Below are positions 1-6,684 of a stretch of DNA of 12,783 nt, piece after piece; positions within the stretch are counted from its first letter, which is position 1; each line of letters begins with the position of its first letter. The notes under the pieces are model-generated. The model saw only the letters and a list, made by a program, of their open reading frames with translations. It searched no databases and was not told the DNA's origin. Location of the stretch: assembly GCA_002404675.1 (NCBI GenBank), contig DHKE01000058.1, positions 14,842 to 27,624 of the forward strand. Reading direction: 5' to 3'. The stretch is from Porphyromonadaceae bacterium UBA4702 (GTDB taxonomy: Bacteria > Bacteroidota > Bacteroidia > Bacteroidales > Muribaculaceae). Made by a program: the position numbers and the translations under genes.

Positions 1-838
1 GGGCAAATCCACGCTGATGAACGACCTCGTCGGCGAGCGCATATCCATCATAACCGCCAAGGCGCAGACCACACGCCACCGGATAATGGGCATCGTCAAC
101 ACCCCCGAATACCAGATCGTGTATTCAGACACCCCGGGAGTGCTCAAGCCCAAGTACAAGCTCCAGGAATCAATGCTTGAGTTCTCCGAAGGCGCTCTCA
201 CCGACGCCGACATACTCCTGTACGTCACTGACGTGGTCGAGGACCCCGAAAAGAACAAGGAATACCTCGACCGCGTCGCCGCCGAGAAAGTGCCGGTCCT
301 GCTGGTCATCAACAAAATCGACCTGCTCAAAGGCAACGACGACCTCGAGAAAATAATGGACCGCTGGCGGCAGCGGCTTCCCGAAGCAACAATTTTCCCC
401 ACAAGCGCAAAGGAGCATTTCAATGTGGACAACCTCAAGGCACGCATCGTCGAGCTGCTCCCCGTCTCGCCCCCGTTCTTCGGCAAAGACGCGCTCACCG
501 ACAAGCCCGCACGCTTCTTCGTTACCGAAATCATACGCGAAAAGCTCCTGCTCGACTATGACAAGGAAATCCCATACAGCGCCGAAGTCCTCGTCGAAAA
601 ATTTGACGAAAAGGAGAAGAGCATACACATCATGGCCGTCATATACGTGGAGCGCGACAGCCAGAAAGGCATCATCATCGGGCGCGGAGGAGCGAAAATC
701 AAACGAGTCGGCATGGAAGCACGCGCCGACATCGAGCGGTTCTTCAACAAGAAAGTATACCTCGAGCTGTTCGTCAAAGTCGAGAAAGACTGGCGGAACC
801 GCGAGAACAAGCTCCGCGCTTTCGGTTACATAGAGTAA
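1..838 (+). CDS. era: GTPase Era, 3' part (5' end outside the window)
   Basis: Era is an essential GTPase that binds the 3' end of 16S rRNA and helps mature the 30S ribosomal subunit. Base 1 is the last base of a codon, and the first complete codon (base 2) is the Gly of the P-loop GKST, so roughly 15-20 N-terminal residues are missing. The 278 residues present show, in fragment numbering, GKST (1-4), a switch I region with QTTRHR, G3 DTPG (43-46), G4 NKID (104-107), G5 TSAK (134-137) and a C-terminal KH domain with the RNA-binding loop GRGG (227-230). The protein ends FGYIE and then TAA. The order GTPase then KH domain, and the length, fit Era and exclude Der. Der follows after 31 bases with no clear promoter between, so the two are probably cotranscribed. 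Identification is secure. Confidence 0.97.
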   Translation, partial: GKSTLMNDLVGERISIITAKAQTTRHRIMGIVNTPEYQIVYSDTPGVLKPKYKLQESMLEFSEGALTDADILLYVTDVVEDPEKNKEYLDRVAAEKVPVLLVINKIDLLKGNDDLEKIMDRWRQRLPEATIFPTSAKEHFNVDNLKARIVELLPVSPPFFGKDALTDKPARFFVTEIIREKLLLDYDKEIPYSAEVLVEKFDEKEKSIHIMAVIYVERDSQKGIIIGRGGAKIKRVGMEARADIERFFNKKVYLELFVKVEKDWRNRENKLRAFGYIE

Positions 839-869
839 GAAACAGCATAATCTACCCAATATACACACA

Positions 870-2186
870 ATGAGCAGACTTATAGCAATAGTAGGCCGGC
901 CCAATGTCGGGAAATCGACATTGTTCAACCGGTTGACGCAGACACGCCGCGCCATCGTAGACCCGACAGCCGGCACCACACGCGACCGCCAGTACGGCAA
1001 AGTAGACTGGAACGGCCAGGAATTTTCCATCGTTGACACCGGCGGCTGGGTAGTCAACTCCGAAGACATCTTCGAAGGCGAGATAAACAAGCAAGTGCAC
1101 ATCGCTATCGAGGAGGCAGACGTGATACTATTCGTCGTCGACGCCTCCAACGGCGTCACAGACCTCGACGACCATGTGGCAGCGATACTCCGCCGCTCGA
1201 AAAAGCCCGTAATCGTAGTCGCCAACAAAGAGGACATCGGCGACGCGCGCTACAACGTGGCAGAGTTCTACGCACTCGGCCTGGGCGACCCGTTCGAAGT
1301 CTCCGCAGCCAACGGCTCCGGGACAGGCGACCTCCTCGACGAGATAGTGCACGACATGCCCCAGAAGGACGACGACAGCGACCTGGAGGACAACATACCA
1401 AAGTTCGCGATCGTAGGCCGCCCAAACGTCGGCAAATCCTCACTCATCAACGCATTCATCGGCGAGGAACGCCACATCGTCACAGACATCGCCGGCACCA
1501 CACGCGACTCGATATATCACCGCTACAACAAGTTCGGGTTCGACTTCTACCTCGTGGACACTGCCGGCATACGCCGCAAGCAGAAAGTCAACGAGGACAT
1601 CGAATACTACTCCGTGATACGCTCAATACGCTCAATAGAGGCCAGCGACGTATGCATACTCATGATCGACGCCACACGCGGCATCGAGGGGCAGGACGCC
1701 AACATATACTCGCTGGTGCAGCGCAACCGCAAGGGGCTGGTCGTATGCGTCAACAAATGGGATTTGGTCAGCGACAAGTCCGTCACCGCGCAGAAGCACT
1801 TCGAAGACGCTATACGGCAGAAGTTCGCCCCCTTCACCGACTTCCCAATCCTCTTCACCTCCGCGCTCACCAAGCAGCGCATATTCAAGGTGCTCGAGAC
1901 AGCAGCGCAGGTATACGCCAACCGCCGCCGCACCGTCCCCACCTCGCAGCTCAACACCTACATGCTCGAGCAGATAGCGCTCACGCCGCCCCCTTCCAAC
2001 AAAGGCAAATTCGTGAAAATCAAATATGTGACGATGCTCAAAGACTCCATCATACCGACCTTCGTATTCTTCTGCAACCTGCCGCAATGGGTCAAAGAAC
2101 CCTACCGCCGCTTTCTGGAGAACAAGATACGCAGCCAATGGGAGTTCACCGGCACGCCCATCGCCATATTCATGCGCGAAAAATAA
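870..2186 (+). CDS. der: Ribosome biogenesis GTPase Der (EngA), tandem GTPase domains
   Basis: Der is an essential GTPase for maturation of the 50S ribosomal subunit and is recognisable by two GTPase domains in tandem. The 438-residue protein has P-loops GRPNVGKST (9-17) and GRPNVGKSS (183-191), G3 motifs DTGG (56-59) and DTAG (230-233), and G4 motifs NKED (119-122) and NKWD (295-298). A short acidic linker (about 166-174) joins the domains, and the last ~80 residues form the KH-like domain. Length is normal for the family. The ATG at 870 gives the canonical start [12 protein letters not shown]; upstream bases are A-rich without a Shine-Dalgarno sequence, as is usual in Bacteroidota. It follows era by 31 bases and ends just before a likely terminator. 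Base composition is GC-rich like era, in contrast to the genes that follow. Confidence 0.98.
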   Translation: MSRLIAIVGRPNVGKSTLFNRLTQTRRAIVDPTAGTTRDRQYGKVDWNGQEFSIVDTGGWVVNSEDIFEGEINKQVHIAIEEADVILFVVDASNGVTDLDDHVAAILRRSKKPVIVVANKEDIGDARYNVAEFYALGLGDPFEVSAANGSGTGDLLDEIVHDMPQKDDDSDLEDNIPKFAIVGRPNVGKSSLINAFIGEERHIVTDIAGTTRDSIYHRYNKFGFDFYLVDTAGIRRKQKVNEDIEYYSVIRSIRSIEASDVCILMIDATRGIEGQDANIYSLVQRNRKGLVVCVNKWDLVSDKSVTAQKHFEDAIRQKFAPFTDFPILFTSALTKQRIFKVLETAAQVYANRRRTVPTSQLNTYMLEQIALTPPPSNKGKFVKIKYVTMLKDSIIPTFVFFCNLPQWVKEPYRRFLENKIRSQWEFTGTPIAIFMREK

Positions 2187-2200
2187 CCCGCTTTATCCCC

Positions 2201-2230
2201 ATACAGCACGGCTTGATACAGCACGGCTCG
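2201..2230 (+). repeat. 15-bp tandem duplication after der
   Basis: Two adjacent 15-base units, 2201-2215 and 2216-2230, both begin ATACAGCACGGCT and differ at one base. The second unit supplies the left arm of the terminator hairpin at 2221-2247. It looks like a small local duplication and does not affect the der reading frame, which ends at 2186. Confidence 0.8.
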
Positions 2231-2255
2231 TCATTCGCGAGCCGCGCCTTCTTTT
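2221..2255 (+). terminator. Likely intrinsic terminator of era-der
   Basis: The arms CGGCTCG (2224-2230) and CGAGCCG (2238-2244) are perfectly complementary around a 7-base loop. Two further outer pairs (2221-2222 with 2246-2247) lie beyond one mismatch. A T-rich tract (TTCTTTT, 2249-2255) follows. Position 35 bases after the der stop and hairpin-plus-T-tract structure fit a Rho-independent terminator that would insulate the zor operon from der transcription. Confidence 0.7.
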
Positions 2256-2347
2256 ACCCGAACTTCGGCAACCGGCATACACAAGCCGCACCAAGACATT
2301 CTCGCATTACCTTTAGCGACAGATGTAAAGACAATCAAACCGAGGCT

Positions 2348-2373
2348 GCTGCGGCGAGGCTCTTGAAAAATTT
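2348..2373 (+). repeat. 26-bp direct repeat, left copy
   Basis: This copy starts GCTGCGGCGAGG and ends TTGAAAAATTT. It is identical over 26 bases to 9531-9556 in the same orientation. After a 2-base offset (an extra TT in the right copy) four further bases, GAAT, are also shared. Its last three T residues are also the first three bases of the TTTG -33 element of the zor promoter. Confidence 0.9.
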
Positions 2374-2403
2374 GAATATGTTGCGAAGTTTGACTAAATT
2401 TGC
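2371..2403 (+). promoter_or_regulatory. Bacteroidota-type promoter of the zor operon
   Basis: The -33 element TTTG (2371-2374) and the -7 element TAAATTTGC (2395-2403, matching TAnnTTTGC) are separated by 20 bases, the spacing typical of the Bacteroides primary sigma factor. The inferred transcription start near 2408-2412 leaves a leader of about 50 bases before the zorA ATG at 2461. Known consensus, good match; the start site itself is inferred. Confidence 0.75.
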
Positions 2404-2405
2404 AG

Positions 2406-2428
2406 TGCAATACATATTCAATATTGCA
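2406..2428 (+). promoter_or_regulatory. Inverted repeat at the start of the zor transcript
   Basis: TGCAATA (2406-2412) and TATTGCA (2422-2428) form a perfect 7-bp inverted repeat with a 9-base spacer. A nested palindrome, ATATT-C-AATAT, lies at 2414-2424. TTGCAGT also occurs as a direct repeat at 2400-2406 and 2424-2430. The dyad straddles the inferred transcription start and could be an operator or a 5' hairpin. No regulator gene is present in the insert, so any binding protein would be encoded elsewhere. Confidence 0.4.
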
Positions 2429-2460
2429 GTCCATCAGGTACATCAAAACGAAGCATTATC

Positions 2461-4530
2461 ATGACATCTGACTTGACAACCATACTTTCTTGCGCTGTTA
2501 TCGCTGGCGTTTTTGCGTGGCTGCTTTGGGAAGCATTGCGTATAAAAACGGAAGGGTTAAACGCCATCGAAAATTCGCTGTCTGCAACAGAAAATCCTAT
2601 AGACAATCTGAAAGGAACAAGGCTTGAATCTATCGCCAATGAATACGTCAAGTCAACAACTCATGATATAGAGGGAGTGCAAAAAAGCAATATTCCCGCA
2701 TCTGAATACTTTTCAGAGTTTTCGGTTTGTAAGGCATTCCGAATTAACATGAAAATCATCGAAGCCGGAGCCGGAACGCTTGTCGGATTAGGGCTTTTCG
2801 GCACTTTCCTCGGCTTGACATTAGGCATTTCCGGTTTTGACAGCAGCACAAGCGATAATATCCAGCACAGTATCCAGACGCTGCTCAACGGAATGGGGAC
2901 GGCCTTTCTCACTTCTCTCATAGGCATGCTCGCATCGTTGACCTACACCCATATAGAAAAAAAATTAAGGAACGACCTTGTGAAAGCCATTGATGACTTG
3001 ACAATGAAATTAGATGACATGTACTACATCGATGACATTGACTTGTCTGTATACGAGCAACGCAAAATTGCACAAGAATCTCATGAGAAACTCACAAACG
3101 AGTTCAAATCTATTTCATCAGAATTGTTTGGCAAGTTACAGGCTTTGTTGCAATATACAAACCAGAATGGCGAACAGGTCAACATTTCAAACGCAATCCG
3201 CGAAATTTTGACTAACAACGAGGAGCAAACTACTGCTCTGAAATCATTCTCTACTGATCTGGCCTTGGAACTCAACAATGGTTTTGATGAAGCCCTTTCG
3301 CGCCAAATGCAGCAAAGGCTAATCCCGCTCATGGAGAGTGTTGATGCCACCACACGGTCTGTAGTTGAGCATATCGATCAAATGGCTCTCAGCGTTTCAA
3401 ATCCAGCGACAGAGATGATAGAACGTGTGATCAAGGATCTCAAAGAGAACCTTGCAGACGTAATGAAAGAGTTCAAGCAATCCATTTCAGGCAACACCAC
3501 AGCGGAACTTGAGAATTTAGCCACGACCATTGGATGTGCGACCAAAGCAATGGGGGATATTCCGCAAAATATGGCTGCCATCACTGAAACCCTCCAATCA
3601 ACCATAACGAAAATGAGGGGTTCGATTGCAGAGATGGCAAGCTCTTCCACAGCAGCCAATGCCTCAGCGATGAGACAGATGCAGGAGCAAATTGCCTTTG
3701 CGACATCATCGATAAGTGAAGCAATTGCGCAGGTGAAAGACGTGATGACCAATATCACACTGTCATCAGAACAGTCTTCAAGAGACCTGATTGCCAATAT
3801 GGCGAAATCTTCCGATGAAACTAGCCAGTACATGCGCTCTGTCATGGAACAGGTCGTTGAGGCAATGCGCTCTTCTGTAGGCGCAATGTCAACCGATTTA
3901 GCCAGTCAACAAACAAACCTGCTCGCCTTGCAGCAAGGTGCGACAAGCGAAGTCAAAAGAGTGGTTTCGGAACTTAGCGAAGCATGGAAATTGTCTTCTG
4001 AAGCAATTATATCTCAAACGGAAAGTTTGCTGTCAAGATTTGACGCCTCCATTGAGCGGATGCAGGCTGCTAACAGCGCAGTAAGCGGTACAATGAACCT
4101 GTTCCAGCAAACGCAAGCCAGCATCTCTGGGACGACATCACACTTACAGACAATAAGCGACGACATGAAATCCGCGACAGCACTGTTCCGGCAAGGACAG
4201 GCAGACTATAACCGCAGCCTCGAAAAAGTCCAAACTGAAACTGAGGCAAAACTCAATGACGTGATGAAACTTTTGGAAACAGCCGGCTTCACCTCTGGTG
4301 AATATGCCGCCAAATTTGAAACAATCAGGGCTGGACTGGGGCAAATATTTTCACAAATTCAGGCCGGTCTCAATGAATACAGCAGATCGGTGCGCTCTTC
4401 CATACAACGTTACCTTGACACCTACACTACAAGCCTCACAAACACAACGGATGCACTGTCTTCAACCATTCAACAGCAGAACGATATGGTAGAGCTGCTC
4501 GTTGACACTGTCAACAATCTCAAGCGCTGA
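2461..4530 (+). CDS. zorA: ZorA, MotA/ExbB-like motor subunit of type I Zorya, with a long cytosolic tail
   Basis: ZorA is the stator-like membrane subunit of the Zorya anti-phage system; by family knowledge five ZorA surround two ZorB to form an ion-driven rotary motor. The 689-residue protein has predicted membrane segments near 7-26, 104-124 and 144-165. The last two are the conserved MotA/ExbB pair, with the Gly-rich GLGLFGTFLGLTLG (109-122) and NGMGTAFLTSLIGM (143-156). Residues after about 166 form a ~520-residue hydrophilic, Ser/Thr/Gln/Glu-rich and apparently helical tail with no recognisable enzyme motif, matching the long intracellular tail of ZorA. Length is close to the family (about 700). 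The ATG at 2461 is ~50 bases from the inferred transcription start and has no Shine-Dalgarno sequence. The stop shares one base with zorB (TGATG). The tail superficially resembles chemoreceptor coiled coils, but the membrane segments and neighbours decide the call. Confidence 0.92.
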   Translation: MTSDLTTILSCAVIAGVFAWLLWEALRIKTEGLNAIENSLSATENPIDNLKGTRLESIANEYVKSTTHDIEGVQKSNIPASEYFSEFSVCKAFRINMKIIEAGAGTLVGLGLFGTFLGLTLGISGFDSSTSDNIQHSIQTLLNGMGTAFLTSLIGMLASLTYTHIEKKLRNDLVKAIDDLTMKLDDMYYIDDIDLSVYEQRKIAQESHEKLTNEFKSISSELFGKLQALLQYTNQNGEQVNISNAIREILTNNEEQTTALKSFSTDLALELNNGFDEALSRQMQQRLIPLMESVDATTRSVVEHIDQMALSVSNPATEMIERVIKDLKENLADVMKEFKQSISGNTTAELENLATTIGCATKAMGDIPQNMAAITETLQSTITKMRGSIAEMASSSTAANASAMRQMQEQIAFATSSISEAIAQVKDVMTNITLSSEQSSRDLIANMAKSSDETSQYMRSVMEQVVEAMRSSVGAMSTDLASQQTNLLALQQGATSEVKRVVSELSEAWKLSSEAIISQTESLLSRFDASIERMQAANSAVSGTMNLFQQTQASISGTTSHLQTISDDMKSATALFRQGQADYNRSLEKVQTETEAKLNDVMKLLETAGFTSGEYAAKFETIRAGLGQIFSQIQAGLNEYSRSVRSSIQRYLDTYTTSLTNTTDALSSTIQQQNDMVELLVDTVNNLKR

Positions 4531-5216
4531 TGAAAAGAAAACGAATTTATTCGGACAGCAGTACCGAGAATGTATTTGCCCTGTCAACGGGAGACCTTAT
4601 GGCCGGACTTCTCTTCATTTTCATCCTGCTGTTGATGGGAGCGTTGCTGCAAGTTCAGGAAAAGGCTGAGCAAGACGAGGAAATTGTCAAGAGATACGAT
4701 CAAATCAAGACACAGTTATACCTCGACTTGCGGGAAGAGTTCAAAGACGACCTTCCAAAGTGGAATGCCGTCATAGACTCAACTCTCTGCGTTCGGTTCA
4801 AAGAGCCAAAATTCCTTTTCGACAACAATCAGGCAGTCCTTAAGCCGGAATTTAAGGAAATCCTCAACGACTTCTATCCTCGATATATTGCCATTCTTAA
4901 CGAGCCTAAATACCGGGACAACATCGAAGAAATACGTATTGAAGGACACACGGACAGCAATGGAGAGTATTTTTACAACATGAAGCTTTCACAAGACCGT
5001 ACGCGGGCGGTCTTGGAATACTGCATGGGACTCATGAAAGACAACCAAATCGAGTGGGCAAAAAAACTCATAACAGCCAACGGCCTTTCGTCCAGTCATC
5101 CGATACTCTCAAATGGGAAAGAGAACAAAGAACTGTCGCGTCGTGTCGAGTTTCGCGTGAGGACAAATGCCGAAAAACAACTGGAAGAAATAACCGAAAA
5201 AAGGAACATAAAATGA
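4530..5216 (+). CDS. zorB: ZorB, MotB/OmpA-like motor subunit of type I Zorya
   Basis: ZorB is the peptidoglycan-anchored partner of ZorA. The 228-residue protein has a short cytosolic N-terminus, one membrane helix (about 23-41) and a periplasmic OmpA-family domain. Asp22, in STGDLMAGLLFIF, lies at the start of the helix at the position of the ion-carrying aspartate of MotB. The OmpA-like domain shows GHTDSNG (139-145), an MKLSQDRTRA helix (151-160) and SRRVEFRV (203-210), which together form the peptidoglycan-binding fold. A charged linker (about 42-75) joins helix and domain and may act as the plug region. The start ATG overlaps the zorA stop by one base, implying translational coupling and coordinated amounts of the two subunits. 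The 3' end overlaps the zorC start. The identification combines the fold with gene order. Confidence 0.93.
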   Translation: MKRKRIYSDSSTENVFALSTGDLMAGLLFIFILLLMGALLQVQEKAEQDEEIVKRYDQIKTQLYLDLREEFKDDLPKWNAVIDSTLCVRFKEPKFLFDNNQAVLKPEFKEILNDFYPRYIAILNEPKYRDNIEEIRIEGHTDSNGEYFYNMKLSQDRTRAVLEYCMGLMKDNQIEWAKKLITANGLSSSHPILSNGKENKELSRRVEFRVRTNAEKQLEEITEKRNIK

Positions 5217-6670
5217 TGTACGATGCTTTTGGGCTGCTGAATCTAAATGCTGATGTCATTTCGAATTACGCTTTGCAAGCAAGGGAGATTGGGAACGACT
5301 ATGAAGCAGTGAGAATCCTCGACCGTTCCAATCACAGACTTCGTGAAATCGCGGGCAAAATGCAAAGCGACGGCAAACGTCCTGATTTTGGCAAGCAGTC
5401 TGTCAATGCGGTTATCGAAAAGTTCATGAGGAACTTAGAAATCGGATTCGAGGCTTGGACTCCGAGGGAACTGCGCGTCTTGTCATATTATTTAGGAAGC
5501 ATACCAGCATCTCAACAAGCATTTGAATACGCGCTCTCTCTGCTTGAGAGCAACTGGAGAGACCTGTTCATAAACGGTTTGGTTTTCTACCTGATGAATT
5601 ATTGGAACACATGCCCGAAATCCAACAGATGTAATGTCTGCGAAATGCTTAAGCGACACCTTGGCGGATACAAAGGCAAAGTAAAGAGATATGTCCAGCT
5701 ACGCAACATGTCTGACATATTCGACGACGCAGGTCCAATCCGGCTGTCCTCACTTCTGATAGCCAAAAAACTGCCTGTGGAGGATGCTCCCATACCATTA
5801 GGGTTCAAGCGTTCTGCTTTGCCTTTCCCGTTCTTTTCAGATGTTATAGTCAACTTTGTCAAGAGAACATCGCTATATGATTTCGACGCAATGGAAAGTC
5901 TTCTCTCCGCCAGACATTCACTCGACAGAACGAAGAAGTTGATATACGCTTATATGATTGAAGATGCGGAAAAACGAAACGACAACGCACTCCAGTCCAA
6001 CGTCAGTCGTTCTGCCCTAAGGGTCTTAGGAGACATCGGCTTGTCCTCCACATGGGCACCTTTCTCTGGCGCGACTGATGTGGAAAAAGAACTCTTGATA
6101 AAAGCAAAAGAACTGGTATGCGCTTGGGCTGCCCGAAAAAGCGTTGAAGCGTTTTTTGAGATCTGCGTACAAGATCCGCGCCGCAAAAAATGCTGGTTGA
6201 AATATGTACTGAATGTTTCAGACTTCCGCATTGTCGGATCAACATCAACCCATACCAAACTGCTTAGCTACCCAAGCATAGCACCATTGCTCAAGAACAA
6301 CTTTATAAATACAAACTCCAGAGTCTCTGCCACTGCCGCCCTTGTCCTGTTCATACGAGACAAAGTGTTTGTCGAATTTTCAGATATTGGGTCACTGTAC
6401 ATCTACAATTCTTCTCGGAGCCTTGTCAGAAACATCAAAAACAAACGGTTTGTCGAGTCTATTGCGGACTTGAAAGCCCCCTCGATTGGCATAGCCGTTG
6501 AGAAAATATCGTCATGGGGCTATGAATACAACGAAGAGGGCAGGCTGACGCATCGCGGAGACTGGGAAGACCGGTTTTCCAAATGGATGAAGAACAAGAT
6601 GGGAATTTCTGCCGGGCAAAAATTGAATTATGCAGCACCTTCATCCACTATAGAGCTGAGTATATTTTAA
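5213..6670 (+). CDS. zorC: ZorC, EH_Signature-family cytosolic component of type I Zorya
   Basis: ZorC marks type I Zorya and is a cytosolic, DNA-associated component that works with ZorD. The open frame extends upstream to 5054 inside zorB, but ATG 5213 (or the adjacent ATG 5216) is preferred because it gives the ATGA overlap with the zorB stop usual for coupled genes. The product is then 485 residues, somewhat shorter than the ~560 of the E. coli protein. The C-terminal half carries features I associate with the EH_Signature family: DPRRKKCWLKYV (321-332), VFVEFSDIGSLYIY (385-398) and HRGDWEDRFSKWM (447-459). A Cys/His cluster (C134, C140, C143, H149) is present in the N-terminal half. There is no signal peptide or membrane segment. 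The family call rests on motif recognition and on position between zorB and zorD, so it is less certain from sequence alone than its neighbours. Confidence 0.82.
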   Translation: MMYDAFGLLNLNADVISNYALQAREIGNDYEAVRILDRSNHRLREIAGKMQSDGKRPDFGKQSVNAVIEKFMRNLEIGFEAWTPRELRVLSYYLGSIPASQQAFEYALSLLESNWRDLFINGLVFYLMNYWNTCPKSNRCNVCEMLKRHLGGYKGKVKRYVQLRNMSDIFDDAGPIRLSSLLIAKKLPVEDAPIPLGFKRSALPFPFFSDVIVNFVKRTSLYDFDAMESLLSARHSLDRTKKLIYAYMIEDAEKRNDNALQSNVSRSALRVLGDIGLSSTWAPFSGATDVEKELLIKAKELVCAWAARKSVEAFFEICVQDPRRKKCWLKYVLNVSDFRIVGSTSTHTKLLSYPSIAPLLKNNFINTNSRVSATAALVLFIRDKVFVEFSDIGSLYIYNSSRSLVRNIKNKRFVESIADLKAPSIGIAVEKISSWGYEYNEEGRLTHRGDWEDRFSKWMKNKMGISAGQKLNYAAPSSTIELSIF

Positions 6671-6684
6671 ACAGCGTCTGAATT

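Larger units (their letters stand above)
2187..2460. other. der-zorA intergenic region, boundary of the insert
   Basis: No gene is supported in these 274 bases. In order they hold the 15-bp tandem duplication, the der terminator, about 90 bases of unassigned sequence, a short stretch (2304-2320, GCATTACC...) resembling 9571-9587 on the far side of the insert at 12 of 17 positions, the left 26-bp direct repeat, the zor promoter and the zor leader. The heptamer CGAGGCT occurs twice, at 2341-2347 and inside the repeat at 2355-2361. Confidence 0.6.

Noticed and set aside
170..1237. Long minus-strand open frame across era and der
   Set aside because: It lies antisense to two secure genes, has low-complexity composition without motifs, and is explained by GC-rich codon use on the other strand.
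2231..2446. 71-codon minus-strand open frame in the der-zorA gap
   Set aside because: It runs through the terminator, the 26-bp repeat and the zor promoter; its sequence is explained by these non-coding elements.
1652..2464. 270-codon plus-strand open frame overlapping der
   Set aside because: It is an out-of-frame shadow of der extending into the intergenic region, rich in Arg/His/Gln and Pro, with no recognisable motif.
5054..5212. Upstream extension of zorC inside zorB (53 more residues)
   Set aside because: The extension lies wholly in zorB and is Arg/Lys/Ser-rich without structure, and the ATGATG at 5213-5218 gives normal stop-start coupling.
2461..5216. TolQR/ExbBD or flagellar MotAB stator instead of ZorAB
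   Set aside because: The ~520-residue ZorA tail and the following zorC and zorD genes do not fit a transport or flagellar stator.
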